A DNA stretch of 64,000 nucleotides from Planctomycetia bacterium (GTDB lineage: Bacteria; Planctomycetota; Planctomycetia; Pirellulales; Thermoguttaceae), in contig JAUNMR010000002.1 of the NCBI GenBank assembly GCA_030537455.1, positions 62,001 to 126,000 of the forward strand. Direction: 5' to 3'. Below the pieces are notes generated by a model. That model was not told where the DNA came from. It did no database searches and was given only the letters and a program-made list of their open reading frames with translations. The stretch's first letter is position 1; each line of letters begins with the position of its first letter. Below, in pieces: positions 43,987-54,412 of this stretch. A program made the translations under genes and the position numbers.

Positions 43987-44245
43987 TACGCAATATAGGA
44001 CGCGCTTTTTTAGTGAAAATACCAAGAAAAATAGCGCGAAGTCGATTTTCAAAGTAAAATGAGCTAGGCTTGTAGTTCAACGCATGGGTTCTTTTGGTAG
44101 AGTTCATGCGATTCTAGGAGTCAGCGTGGTTCTGAAAATCTAGGAGTCTTAGCGCGCCGATTGGCGTTGTTCGAAGACTTTGGGATTTCAACCTTGTACT
44201 GTGATAACGCGTCTGAGAGGGCGTCGACAAAGATAGGGTATTCAA

Positions 44246-45184
44246 ATGAAGAGCAAATCGTCGTTGACAACGATTCTACTCGGCTGTCTTTTCGCTTTGG
44301 TCATGTCGAACGTTGTGTCGCGTGCGGACGATAAATACACTCCCTTCAATGCGTGGGAGAAAGGCGACTACACTTTACGACAAGACTGCTTCGCCTCGGT
44401 CGTTAAGTCGGTGGATAAAAAGGTTTTCAGTCGCGAGCAGTCGCGTATTATGTTCACCTGGAAAATTACCGCTGCCGACGTTCAAGCCGACGCTTCTCAA
44501 ACGCTGACGATGAAGATTTCAAACGTCATGACGCGCTATGAAAGCAATGGGAATGAACTTGATTACTTTGATTCAGCCAATGCGCTGAACAAACCCTTTA
44601 TGCGCGACGTCTTCAAGGCGATTATGCAAGTGGAATTGACTGTGCTTCTGAAAGAAGGGGAGGTTGCGAAGGTCGACGGATGCGACAACCTTTGGAAAGA
44701 CGTCCCCCAACCGTCCGCGCAGGATGAAGAGTTGTTCCTTACGCGTCTTCAATCTTATATCACCGCAGACATGTTTAAACAGTTGTTTGAAACCTTGTCC
44801 TGCCTGGACACAGTTGACGAGGTTGCCGTCGGAGATACCTGGAAGAACGAAACGCTCATTTCGTTTCCCGTGGTGGGCGATAAGACCTTGCAGTGGAATT
44901 GCAAATTTGACTCCTTAGCCAAGTCTGGTAAAACTCCTTTGGCATGTGTTTCCGGTTCCAGCGCCCTCGCTTTTGATTTAACGGATACTTCTCATGCCGA
45001 ACTCAAAACCGAACAGACGGCTAAATACAATGTGAAATCATATTTCCCCGTGGAGGTTATTTCACGCGCCACTGTCGCGATTGAATCGAAGACAGAGCGT
45101 AAAGGAGCCGACGGTGAGACGATTGTAGTCGTGGAAAAAATCGCCGGTATGAATAAAAGTAATTTGACCGTTGTCAGGCGTTGA
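44246..45184 (+). CDS. Exported protein of unknown function
   Basis: 312 aa with a cleavable signal peptide (hydrophobic ILLGCLFALVMSNVV, cleavage near SRADD). The mature protein is beta-rich with no cysteine pairs or catalytic motif. It resembles the planctomycete DUF6263-type proteins by general layout (a repeated 'extract and convert' beta domain and a VGDTWKNE segment), but I cannot confirm that. Probably periplasmic. It precedes greA, which has its own promoter. Confidence 0.7.
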   Translation: MKSKSSLTTILLGCLFALVMSNVVSRADDKYTPFNAWEKGDYTLRQDCFASVVKSVDKKVFSREQSRIMFTWKITAADVQADASQTLTMKISNVMTRYESNGNELDYFDSANALNKPFMRDVFKAIMQVELTVLLKEGEVAKVDGCDNLWKDVPQPSAQDEELFLTRLQSYITADMFKQLFETLSCLDTVDEVAVGDTWKNETLISFPVVGDKTLQWNCKFDSLAKSGKTPLACVSGSSALAFDLTDTSHAELKTEQTAKYNVKSYFPVEVISRATVAIESKTERKGADGETIVVVEKIAGMNKSNLTVVRR

Positions 45185-45198
45185 AGACGTGTTATAAT
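45171..45198 (+). promoter_or_regulatory. greA promoter
   Basis: TTGTCA at 45171-45176 and a perfect TATAAT at 45193-45198 with 16 bases between. The leader of about 115 bases contains a 9-bp stem-loop (45216-45224 with 45239-45247). Confidence 0.7.
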
Positions 45199-45320
45199 AT
45201 GACGAGTATTTACGACGGACGCGGTTGAGTATTGTTCGCCGCGTCCGCATCGTATTCATAGACGTTTACGGCGTGCGAGTCTTGCGTGCGCCTTTGTTTT
45301 TTTAAGGTAGGTTTGACTGA

Positions 45321-45800
45321 ATGAGTGATCAGATTCCGATGACCCGCGAGGGATATGCGCGTTTGAAGAAAGAAATTGAACGCCTTGAAAATGAAGTAAT
45401 GCCGCCGATTCTCGAACGGCTTGCGAATGCACGTGCGGAAGGCGACTTGCGTGAGAACGCAGAATATCACGGCGCGCGCGAAAGTCAGGGACTCGTGCAG
45501 GCTAAGATTAACGACTTGAAAAGTCGTCTTGGTCGCGCTTTGATTATCGACCCTTCGACCGTGCCACATGATGAGATTCGATTTGGCGCTCGCATCGTTA
45601 TCGAAGATATCGAAGAAGAGGAAACGATGACCTACACCCTTGTCGGCGCTGGCGACGACGATCCAGAAGAGGGACGGATCCTCTGTACCTGTCCTCTGGC
45701 TCTGGGACTGTTGGGTAAAAAAGTCGGGGAAATAGCCGAAGTCAAAGTGCCCGCCGGGTTGATAAAGTACAAGATCCTAGAGATTAGCTACGATATCTAG
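45321..45800 (+). CDS. greA: Transcription elongation factor GreA
   Basis: Rescues backtracked RNA polymerase by stimulating transcript cleavage. 159 aa, standard length. N-terminal coiled coil with MTREGYARLKKEIERLENE and the tip acidic residues in ARAEGDLRENAEYHGARESQ, then the C-terminal FKBP-like globular domain (FGARIVIED, CPLALGLLGKKVGE). AAGGTAGG lies upstream of the ATG. Strong own promoter at 45171-45198. Confidence 0.95.
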   Translation: MSDQIPMTREGYARLKKEIERLENEVMPPILERLANARAEGDLRENAEYHGARESQGLVQAKINDLKSRLGRALIIDPSTVPHDEIRFGARIVIEDIEEEETMTYTLVGAGDDDPEEGRILCTCPLALGLLGKKVGEIAEVKVPAGLIKYKILEISYDI

Positions 45801-45858
45801 TGTCGTCGAAGATGAACTTGTGTCATACCGAAATGGTTGACATACCACAGGAATATAG

Positions 45859-45896
45859 AAAAGGGAGGCGGTTAAACAAGTAATCGTCTCCCTTTT
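45859..45896. terminator. Bidirectional terminator between greA and the Gfo/Idh/MocA gene
   Basis: 12-bp stem with one wobble pair, arms 45859-45870 and 45885-45896, with four T in the right arm and four A in the left. Confidence 0.75.
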
Positions 45897-45928
45897 CCCT
45901 CTCTTCTTAGCACGTAGGTTTGCTAGAA

Positions 45929-47266
45929 TCACACATCCCAGCCAGGACGGGCGTATTGTCGAACAAATTGGTTGAGTTTTTCGCAATTCTTTGCGGTCAT
46001 ATTCTCTGCGTCGTACTGAAGTTTCTCACCGCAACGGTAAGCGAAACAGCCCAGAAGGACGGTTTCCGCTAGCTTGCCGGAATATTCGAAACGGCACGTT
46101 GTGGAATCGACAGACGCGCCAGCGCCACGTTTAATCGCGTCGATCCACTCTGCATGATGACCAAGGGAAGCGGGAATCGTCTGCTCCGGCGTTTTGTAAT
46201 CGCTAAATTTGTCATGAGGCAGGAGTTCATGGACGTCGTAATTGGCAAACAGAACGCCGTCGGAGCCAAAGAACAAGACGCCAGCGCCGTATTTGTCAAC
46301 GCCGTATTCCTTCAGACATTCCGGTCGCGCTTGACCGTCTTGCCAGGAAATCGTGAGAGGTTCGCTGGAACCGTCAAGAGCGGGAAATTCATATTTGGCG
46401 GTGAGATCCCAACCGCATCTTTCCTCATCGAGCGGGTTAGGCGAGGTAGTCTCAACGGTTAGCGGCGCGAATCGGTCGAGTTGTAGCGCCCAATATGGTA
46501 GATCGAGATAATGACACGCCATGTCGCCCATAGCGCCGTTGCCGAAGTCCCAGTAGCTTCTCCAGCTTCCAGGAATGAATCTTGGGTCGTAGGCGCGTTC
46601 TTTTGCCGGTCCTAACCACGCATCCCAGTTGATATTAGCCGGGCACGAGGGAGTTTCGGTCGGTTTCTCCAGACCAATGTAACGGTTGGCGCACCAGACT
46701 TTGACGTCTTTTACAACGCCAATAGCGCCAGCGCGCAAAAGCTCAACCACGCGACGGAAGTTGTCGCCGGCGTGAATTTGCGTGCCCATCTGTGTGACAA
46801 GATTCTTTTCCAGCGCAATTTTGCGCATCTGACGGATCTGATAGATATCGTGCGCCAGTGGTTTCTCACAGTAACAATGCAGTCCCAATTGCATACCGGC
46901 AATTGCGGTACAGGCATGGGTGTGGTCGGGCGTTGCCACGACGATGGCGTCAAGTTTATCCCCGAGTTCTCCGAGCATGTCCTGGTAATTATTGTAAAAC
47001 TTAGCGTTCGGATATTTGCCTTTTGCGCGATCCAGTGCGTCGCTATTGACGTCGCAAAACGCGATCTGGTTTTCGCCGGAGCAACCGTTAACGCTAAAAG
47101 CGCCTTGACGTTCAATACCGACGTGTGCGATGTTAATCTTAGAAAGAGTGTCGCTCGCACGCGCCACGTTCGGAGCGGGAAAGGCGTTCATTGTCAAAAC
47201 GCCAGCGCCCAGTCCGAGCGACGTCGTTTTCAAAAACTCACGTCGTCTCATTCTTTGTGTCTTCAT
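45929..47266 (-). CDS. Tat-exported Gfo/Idh/MocA-family oxidoreductase
   Basis: 445 aa. RRREFLK at residues 7-13 and a hydrophobic stretch make a Tat signal. NAD(P)-binding part begins INIAHVGIERQG, with atypical loss of the usual GxGxxG glycines; CEKPLAHD supplies the conserved EKP. Further on, FGNGAMGDMACHYLDLPYW is the substrate-side His/Asp motif of the glycosidase-like and oxidoreductase members. Substrate unknown. A second member of the family in this window (see 22119). Confidence 0.9.
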   Translation of the reverse strand: MKTQRMRRREFLKTTSLGLGAGVLTMNAFPAPNVARASDTLSKINIAHVGIERQGAFSVNGCSGENQIAFCDVNSDALDRAKGKYPNAKFYNNYQDMLGELGDKLDAIVVATPDHTHACTAIAGMQLGLHCYCEKPLAHDIYQIRQMRKIALEKNLVTQMGTQIHAGDNFRRVVELLRAGAIGVVKDVKVWCANRYIGLEKPTETPSCPANINWDAWLGPAKERAYDPRFIPGSWRSYWDFGNGAMGDMACHYLDLPYWALQLDRFAPLTVETTSPNPLDEERCGWDLTAKYEFPALDGSSEPLTISWQDGQARPECLKEYGVDKYGAGVLFFGSDGVLFANYDVHELLPHDKFSDYKTPEQTIPASLGHHAEWIDAIKRGAGASVDSTTCRFEYSGKLAETVLLGCFAYRCGEKLQYDAENMTAKNCEKLNQFVRQYARPGWDV

Positions 47267-47521
47267 TGTCGTACCTCAGTACATAGTGGGGATAATTGTA
47301 AAAACGTACTGCATTATTCCGCATACATCGCTCTATTCACGATGCATGAGCGCCTAATCTAGCAACTCCTACGCCCTATTATACCGTTATATATCTGTGA
47401 CGTCACGTTAGGCAAAAACGTATTTCACAACGGAACAGAGACACGTTGTTCTGGTCGAAATCTTATCGCAATCGTGTTTTCACGGACACAATTTCTCTTG
47501 TTCTAAAAACAAGTTATTGCT

Positions 47522-49294
47522 ATGCTTCATCACGTCAAACGCAAGGAAGCGCTTGACTTATTTAACGGACTTATACCATTGGATGGTTGCATGCGCTCCC
47601 ACGATCCATTTTCGTTTTTTGATATGTTTCCTCAAAAAGAGAATCTTCTCTTTGATTTTCCTACGCCACAACGTTCCAATACGTCGGAGTCTGCTCAAGA
47701 GAGCATAAGGGTAGGGCAGAACGATCTGTTCACTTTTCTCGGCGACAGTGCTCACGAAGCTCTTGATACGACCTTTCAAAATGCATTGGACGCGCAAGCC
47801 GATGAACTCGATCGTCTTGAGTTCGCTAAACTTTGTCAATATGCGAAGAGCTTGTCGAATCGGCGTTTCCAGAATAATGCAAAAGCGTCGAATCCAAGCG
47901 CTTTGCTCGCGCCGCCTGCCTACCGAGAGTACACGACTCTTGAAACGAAAGACGAACAATCGAATCGCTCTGTAACGCCAAGTCTTGTGAGTCCTTATCG
48001 CTTGGAGTCAGAAACCGACGCGATCGTGACCATGAACGGCGAAGCGTATCTCTACTTCACGAGCGATAGTCCCCTGGGGATTCAAACGGAACCAGAGATG
48101 GTCGCGACTGTTTGTAACGCCGCCTTACAATATGGTCTAGGCACAGCGCCCTCGCGTCGCGCTTTTACCTCTGCTCCGATCGAAGAGCTTGAAGAGGAGT
48201 GCGCTAAATTCTATGGAACAAGTCGCGCGTATTATGCCACGAGTAAAGAGCGTATGGCCGAGGCGTTTCTGAGAATGGTGCACGGCGTCTTTGAGTGCGT
48301 CTTTGTTGACGAACAAGACGCTGAGTTTTGGTCGCCTATTTTTCAGCGTGTTGTCGCTGATTCTCAGTTCGACGAACCCTTCGATAAGAGAGGCTTTGTC
48401 GTATTTAAACACTTCGATCATGACGACCTTGGAAAGAAACTGCGTAAAAACTTGCGTGGAGACGCACGTGCGCTACTTTTGACCCATTCTGTCGATCATG
48501 TTGACGGAGCAATTGCTCCACTGGATCTCTATCTTCAAGAGTTGAAAAACTTTTGCGAACCGATGATGCTTGTTGACGATTCACTCGGTCTGGGCATTCT
48601 TGGCGCGCATGGTCGTGGCGCTTTAGAGCATTTTGGGATCGATTTTAGCGAGGTCAACGTTACATCTCGGGAAATGCCATTTGGCGGGGAAACGTTCCAG
48701 GAGCATACTACCAACGGTTGGCTCGGCTGGATTCCACAAAGCGATGATTTTATACTCAACGCAAATGAGTCGGAGACGTCCAGTAAAAAAGCAAATTCAT
48801 CGTATTCTGAGGTTAAACTGTTTATGTTTGCCTCTTTGGTTGACGTGGTAGGGGGCGATGGCGCCATTGCACCGGGCACAGAGCCTTTTGTAGCACGGCT
48901 CAATGAGTTGGCGAACGACTCCAACTCAATTAGACATTCCAATCTATTAGTCTCCGCTATGGCATGTGGCGTGCGCTTATTGGGAACCTCTCAGGAGCGT
49001 CGAAAGCGTCTGAATGCAAATGTGGAATATTTGCGAGAAGGTCTGCAAAAACTCGGTTTGAAAGTTAATCAGACCCCAATGCCAATTATAACGTTTCAAG
49101 TCGGCACGGTACAAAGAATGAGACGAATTCATCAGCGATTGACTCAAGAGCGAATCCTGTTGTCGTTCCAGCCGGGACCATACCGTGGCGCGCGCGGGTA
49201 TTTGAGAATGACCGTCATGGCGAATCATACGGTTGAGATGCTCAATATGGCGTTGGAGTCGTTACACGACGCTCTAACGTCAGTTTTTGAATGA
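47522..49294 (+). CDS. Alpha-oxoamine synthase homologue lacking the PLP lysine
   Basis: 590 aa. From about residue 165 it follows the KBL/BioF/SPT fold: GTAPSRRAFTSAPIEELEEE, THSVDHVDGAIAPL, DDSLGLGILGAHGRGALEHFG and a C-terminal domain with GARGYLRMTVMANHTVE. Key residues are changed: the ring-stacking His motif DELNHAS reads DEQDAEF (263-269), the DDAHG His is Leu (DDSLG 352-356), and the S-x-x-K(PLP) motif reads TSREMPFGG (381-389) with no lysine. Probably not a PLP enzyme. The N-terminal 150 residues are unique and polar. The start is uncertain; no clear ribosome-binding site. Confidence 0.75.
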   Translation: MLHHVKRKEALDLFNGLIPLDGCMRSHDPFSFFDMFPQKENLLFDFPTPQRSNTSESAQESIRVGQNDLFTFLGDSAHEALDTTFQNALDAQADELDRLEFAKLCQYAKSLSNRRFQNNAKASNPSALLAPPAYREYTTLETKDEQSNRSVTPSLVSPYRLESETDAIVTMNGEAYLYFTSDSPLGIQTEPEMVATVCNAALQYGLGTAPSRRAFTSAPIEELEEECAKFYGTSRAYYATSKERMAEAFLRMVHGVFECVFVDEQDAEFWSPIFQRVVADSQFDEPFDKRGFVVFKHFDHDDLGKKLRKNLRGDARALLLTHSVDHVDGAIAPLDLYLQELKNFCEPMMLVDDSLGLGILGAHGRGALEHFGIDFSEVNVTSREMPFGGETFQEHTTNGWLGWIPQSDDFILNANESETSSKKANSSYSEVKLFMFASLVDVVGGDGAIAPGTEPFVARLNELANDSNSIRHSNLLVSAMACGVRLLGTSQERRKRLNANVEYLREGLQKLGLKVNQTPMPIITFQVGTVQRMRRIHQRLTQERILLSFQPGPYRGARGYLRMTVMANHTVEMLNMALESLHDALTSVFE

Positions 49295-49322
49295 TCTCAA
49301 CGTTCCACTGTATATGAAAAGA

Positions 49323-49365
49323 AACGGCGATTACCAGGTTTTTTACGGGTAGTCGTCGTTTTTTT
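49323..49365 (+). terminator. Intrinsic terminator
   Basis: 13-bp stem with two wobble pairs, arms 49323-49335 and 49348-49360, then seven T. Confidence 0.8.
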
Positions 49366-49582
49366 AAGGAAAAGACCGAGCCTTATGTCTCGTCAAAATA
49401 AATATCTTGACTCAAACCTCTGACTTTGTGAACAGACATTTGTGTAATCTTGCTTATTTCTATGGGCGTCACAGTGCGCCCCCCTGGATAAAAAACAAAT
49501 CCGTTTTACTATTAAGCATAAAGGCAAGTGATAGCGTAGACCCTATTCCATAGGGGCTTCTTTACTATGAACGGACGAACGC

Positions 49583-52500
49583 ATGGCGAACTTTGACTTG
49601 AACGACAAGACACGCGAGTTAATGGACGATCTGTTGGGGAATTTGAACTTCTCATCTGGTCGTTTGGAGCAGCGTATATGGGGCGTTTGGAACGATTTGT
49701 TTTTCGCCTTCGAAGAGCTAGGTTCACAAGAGATCTGGCGCGACGTTCTTGACGCGCTCACGCAAGAGCTTGACGCTCTGGTTGGCGTACGTAGCGCTTT
49801 CGCTGATTCGCGGCAGGCGCGCGGTATTATTGAACTGGCTGAGACTGTTCTGAAGGAGTATCTGGAGTTTCACCGCGACGCGCTGTTTCATATTCCCGCT
49901 AAAAAATTATATAACTCCTTTTTCCTTGCTCGCGTTTTCGATTTTTCCACGCATGTCTTTTTGTCGGAGATTCCGCGTTCGCGTCAAGTCGATACCGTAA
50001 TTGAACGACTGAACGATTATATCGGTTACCGTCCGATTCCCGTCTTTGAAGACGGTCAGAAGCACGAACCCAACAAACATGAATGGGTGGCGCCCGTGCC
50101 ATTGTATCGCGAGGGCGTCGGCGTCGCACAGGGCGAATACTGCGAAGTTATTCAAATAGCGCTCTCCATTCTGCGTGACGTCGATCAGGGGATTTTAGAG
50201 GACGCCTCGTTTGACCCCCAGAATTTACTTGAATTGGCGTTCGATCCCAGACCGTATGACTTTGATCATCCGGTGAATATGCGTATGAACTATAGTTTCG
50301 GGACTTGGGACGACCGTAGCGTAGACAACCAAGGGGCGTATCGTCGATTTATACTGCAGAGTACCACTTTGGACGCGATTATGGGGCGTGTCTGGGGACA
50401 AGAGGATCCCCAATTACACAAAGAGTATCAGTATGAAGCGGCCGCCATTGTCACAGGCACTATGCTCATGGCGTCTGCTGTGTGCGGCGGATATGTCCAG
50501 GCGCATGATTCTGAAACCACGATAGAGAAGCTCATTCCTGTTATAACACGCCTCCGTGATCTATTTTACGAGCGTCTTATTGTAAAAACTCCGGCGAGTC
50601 ATAAAGAGCGACTGACGGCAGAAGTCAAGCAGTTGTTTCAGCCATTTGCTGGCGCTCGTCACGCGCTCAATCGCAAATTAGCGGAGTTGCGTTCGGATCA
50701 ATTGCAACGTTTTGCACTTGCGCGCACCTATGCGCGTATGGGTTACTATCAGGCGTCACAGCGCCAAACGGAAGTGATTCGCACAGCTTCCTCGCGTCTA
50801 CTTGCGCAAATTGATTGCCTGATTACCGAAGCACACCTGGACGCGGATAATGGCGAATTGGCGAAGGCCGCAGAGAAATTACCGACGATAGAAGATCTTT
50901 TACATCGCGGTCTAGCATGTGGCGCTTTTCCTGATCCATGGTACATTCTGGGGTTCGACGCTCAATTTTCATTGTTCCCATCCCCTGAAAACTCCGTACA
51001 CGATCACAGATTGGATGGACTCGTTGATATTATGAGCGATATCTTCGATCTGTATGGACGACTGGAAAAGGAATCCGCCGCGTGTGGTCTCTTTGATCTG
51101 TATAGCGAACTATCTGATAAAATGAGCGACCTAGCCAGTTGGTGGGATCAGTTTGCAAGCGATGAGACGTCCTCTGTGGACGGCTTTTCCGGTCAAGAGG
51201 TCTGGGAGTCTGCCACAAAGGTTGCCAATGCCTTGGCGGCGTGGAGTAAGTCTGGTAAAGCGATTGGCGACGTTGCTTTCTGGAGTCGCCATGTCGAGCG
51301 GTTTAAGTCGCCCAAAGCCTTTGTCTTACTGGCTGAAGCGCTACTTGAAAAGAACGATCTAATCTCTACCTCCTCCTTGTTGATCTATTGGCTTAGTCAA
51401 TCGTCCTCGATTGCACTCACCGAAGGCGACTATTCATTCCTGAATATCGCCTATGAATGGTTGGTTCAGGTTTGGCAACAGAGCCAAGATTCTCCTGGGA
51501 TCAAGAGGACGCGTCGACGAGCGACCCATAAAGATCAAGCGCTGTGGTCGCAAGAAGAGTATTTGAAGCGTTGGAACTTTACTAAGGGTTTTATCGACCG
51601 TGTGGAAGCGAACGCTGGAGAGTATTGGTCTGTCTCCACGCTCGATATTGACAACTCCAAATTCCGTAAAAAGAAGACTTTCAAAACAGATAATCCCATT
51701 CTAGCGGAATATGCCAGGCGCTTGATAGCGGCGACGCGTAAAGTAGGTGAAAACAAATTGGGGTTGCCCAATCTGGAAATTAAGTCTTCCTTTAAGGACG
51801 CGGCGCGCGTCTTTGACGAATCGAATTTTCCAAGTTTGGAGGAGTTTCAGCGTTTTTATGACGATAACAAGTCGCTCTTCCCAAGCTATCTGACATTCGT
51901 GGTCTTTATGCAGATTACTCTGCAGAACGCGCGTGTCGCCAATTCGATCCTGGAGACTTACACAGAAGCGCTCTTTGAACCCGAAGCGGCGCGTTCGATT
52001 ACTGTATCATCGGTAGAACAGCTCACCGACGTCATAACTGAAAAACTGAATCAGTTTTTAGACGAAATCAATGACGATTCGGGAAATGAGAAAGAGCTTG
52101 GTCAGCTCTGGAATAAGTTAGTGGAGCCCGTGGAACGTGCGGGCGCGCGAGGACTAGACGTTCGAGAACTTGTGCGTCGAGCTATCGACGACGATGACGA
52201 ACAGGACGAGAACGAGTCCAAGCGCACAAAACGTCCGAACACTACGATCAGCGTTTCTAACAACCGCGCCTCGCAAGTGGTTGCTATACGTTATGTCGAG
52301 GATATGGACACGGAATGGGATGAAGAAGATCTCAACGGAACCTCATGGAACAGCGAGTCTGACGAGGACGAGGAGGAGCGTTTTATTACTGGCGTTGATC
52401 CGACGTTCAACGCCGCCTACGACAATATGACTTACCGCGACAGCGCAGACGACGGTAACGAGGACGACGTAGCTGGCTCTAATCTATCAACCGACGCGGA

Positions 52501-54322
52501 CAGTCTCGAATTGTCGTCGGAGGCGGAGCGTCTCACGGAGCGATTGGCGTTTATTTCATGGGCGGTGAATCTGTGGAAAATTGCTTCGGAAAAGTCGCCG
52601 CTCCTGAATTTTCACACTCAGGAGTCGTTGGACGACCAGACAATTGCCGACGCTCGTTTGCGTTTAGAGGGTTGGTTGAATCAGACGAAAGTTTTTCGCA
52701 AGGAACTCTTCGACTTACTTGACAAAACCTCGCGGTATATTGTTTCGCAACCGAATGGTACGGCAGAGTCTCTGGCGTACTACGATCAGTTGCGTGGTTC
52801 ACAGGAGACATTACTGGAGCGCATAGCGTTCGCCATTGGCGAGGTCGACGACGTCGTTCTGTTTTTAAACGCAACCTTGCGTAACGAGGTTGCTTCGCGG
52901 TATGAAAAAGCGTGGAAAACGACGGTTCTGGAAGTCTTTAGCGCGATCCTAAGGCGTGATTCTGCTCGCGTGCGTTGCCTTTGGCCGAAGATGATTGCAC
53001 AGTTTGAGAAAGAAACGTTGCTTTACATTCCTAGCACGCGTGGCGGCGACGTCAAAGCGAACTTGGAATCGCGTTATCTTCATCAGGTAGTCACACATCT
53101 GTTGGATTTTGCCCCTCGACTCGGATTGCTTACCGAAACCTTCCAGTTAGTTGAATGCGTCCAGAAGATGGAGCAAAACCGACTGGCCTCAATGGGGTCG
53201 ATTACCGAATATGACCGTATTGTTGAGGTTGCCACACGAAGTTTGGTCGAATCCCTTGCGGAATCCTCTAAAACATGGCGTACATCTGACTTTCGACCTT
53301 TTGAGTTTAATGAGGCGGCGCTCGCTTATTACCTTGAACAGGCTTTGGGGTTGATTTACGACGTGTGGTTGTCTCACAGCGCCCATATTCGCGTGACCTC
53401 TGCTGAAGCGTTTGCCGCCAAAAACCAATGGATTACAATTGTTGATTTTATTAAGCGATATGGCTCCGATCTTTTCACACAATCGTTCTTATCCTTCCGA
53501 ACGATTCGTGCGATTTTACACCATGGCGCCAGAACCTACTTAATGTCGCTGATGCAGTTGTATGAACAGGATCAGAATCTTGAGATCGGCACGACTTTGG
53601 CATGCGAACTCAGTGCGGGAAAAATCCCGCTCGATACTACGTCGTCGATTTTAGGAGCTATTCTCGAATGTATCGGTGAAAACTATTCCGAATACGTTGA
53701 CTACAATAGCACGACGACCCAATCGGACGATGGCGCTAAGCTGTACATATTGCTTGATTTCTTGCGACTACTTGCAAAGTATGAGCGTATTTCCTGGAAT
53801 ATGAAACCGGCCTACTGGTGCCACGACGCTCTTATTCGTGCGGATCACAATAAGGCGGCGGAACTGTGGAAGGAACGTTTCAAGCATACGGTTAGAGACG
53901 TTGCGGATCGTTATATAAAGTCTTACGACAACTTAACGAAACAATACGGCGTCTGGCTACAAAGCGTACACGAACGTCTTAGCGAACGTTTTGTCAGACC
54001 TTTAGAAGTGGCGCAAATGTGCGGGTTAGTCTTCGACGCCATCACACAGGCCAGAACCGTTGGCGAGGACAATGAGGTCTTTAAAGAACTCGAGAGAATG
54101 GTCGAATCTTTTGCCGCCGAACTGGGCGGAGTTACCTTTGAGTTGCCTAGTTGGCTACAAGCGCTCCAGGACGAGGTTATTATTTCGAGGGTTGACTCTA
54201 AAGAAGAGCAACGTCAGCGCGATGTGAAACGAGCTGACGAAAGTATCGAGTTTACTATTCCAATCACAACTCTGTCGATTCGCGACCTCGAAAACCAGCT
54301 GATAAAATCGAAGAATAAATAG
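49583..54322 (+). CDS. Very large helical protein of unknown function
   Basis: 1579 aa, the longest gene here. Mostly alpha-helical and rich in Trp, Leu, Ala, Glu, with TPR-like helix pairs (QRFALARTYARMGYYQASQ) but no clear repeat register. A disordered acidic stretch lies at about residues 870-970 (DDDDEQDENE and DEDEEE runs). No signal peptide, membrane helix or catalytic motif seen. The C-terminus ends 90 bases before a soluble histidine kinase gene on the same strand, so the two may share a transcript. Probably a planctomycete-specific cytoplasmic protein; scaffold or regulator is a guess. Confidence 0.85.
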   Translation: MANFDLNDKTRELMDDLLGNLNFSSGRLEQRIWGVWNDLFFAFEELGSQEIWRDVLDALTQELDALVGVRSAFADSRQARGIIELAETVLKEYLEFHRDALFHIPAKKLYNSFFLARVFDFSTHVFLSEIPRSRQVDTVIERLNDYIGYRPIPVFEDGQKHEPNKHEWVAPVPLYREGVGVAQGEYCEVIQIALSILRDVDQGILEDASFDPQNLLELAFDPRPYDFDHPVNMRMNYSFGTWDDRSVDNQGAYRRFILQSTTLDAIMGRVWGQEDPQLHKEYQYEAAAIVTGTMLMASAVCGGYVQAHDSETTIEKLIPVITRLRDLFYERLIVKTPASHKERLTAEVKQLFQPFAGARHALNRKLAELRSDQLQRFALARTYARMGYYQASQRQTEVIRTASSRLLAQIDCLITEAHLDADNGELAKAAEKLPTIEDLLHRGLACGAFPDPWYILGFDAQFSLFPSPENSVHDHRLDGLVDIMSDIFDLYGRLEKESAACGLFDLYSELSDKMSDLASWWDQFASDETSSVDGFSGQEVWESATKVANALAAWSKSGKAIGDVAFWSRHVERFKSPKAFVLLAEALLEKNDLISTSSLLIYWLSQSSSIALTEGDYSFLNIAYEWLVQVWQQSQDSPGIKRTRRRATHKDQALWSQEEYLKRWNFTKGFIDRVEANAGEYWSVSTLDIDNSKFRKKKTFKTDNPILAEYARRLIAATRKVGENKLGLPNLEIKSSFKDAARVFDESNFPSLEEFQRFYDDNKSLFPSYLTFVVFMQITLQNARVANSILETYTEALFEPEAARSITVSSVEQLTDVITEKLNQFLDEINDDSGNEKELGQLWNKLVEPVERAGARGLDVRELVRRAIDDDDEQDENESKRTKRPNTTISVSNNRASQVVAIRYVEDMDTEWDEEDLNGTSWNSESDEDEEERFITGVDPTFNAAYDNMTYRDSADDGNEDDVAGSNLSTDADSLELSSEAERLTERLAFISWAVNLWKIASEKSPLLNFHTQESLDDQTIADARLRLEGWLNQTKVFRKELFDLLDKTSRYIVSQPNGTAESLAYYDQLRGSQETLLERIAFAIGEVDDVVLFLNATLRNEVASRYEKAWKTTVLEVFSAILRRDSARVRCLWPKMIAQFEKETLLYIPSTRGGDVKANLESRYLHQVVTHLLDFAPRLGLLTETFQLVECVQKMEQNRLASMGSITEYDRIVEVATRSLVESLAESSKTWRTSDFRPFEFNEAALAYYLEQALGLIYDVWLSHSAHIRVTSAEAFAAKNQWITIVDFIKRYGSDLFTQSFLSFRTIRAILHHGARTYLMSLMQLYEQDQNLEIGTTLACELSAGKIPLDTTSSILGAILECIGENYSEYVDYNSTTTQSDDGAKLYILLDFLRLLAKYERISWNMKPAYWCHDALIRADHNKAAELWKERFKHTVRDVADRYIKSYDNLTKQYGVWLQSVHERLSERFVRPLEVAQMCGLVFDAITQARTVGEDNEVFKELERMVESFAAELGGVTFELPSWLQALQDEVIISRVDSKEEQRQRDVKRADESIEFTIPITTLSIRDLENQLIKSKNK

Positions 54323-54412
54323 GCTTAACGTTGGTTTAGAGGCGTGCCCTTGTATGGCGCCGTCGAGTTCGTAATGGCTTAGCTGAGTGAATGGATTCGG
54401 GATATAGAACCT

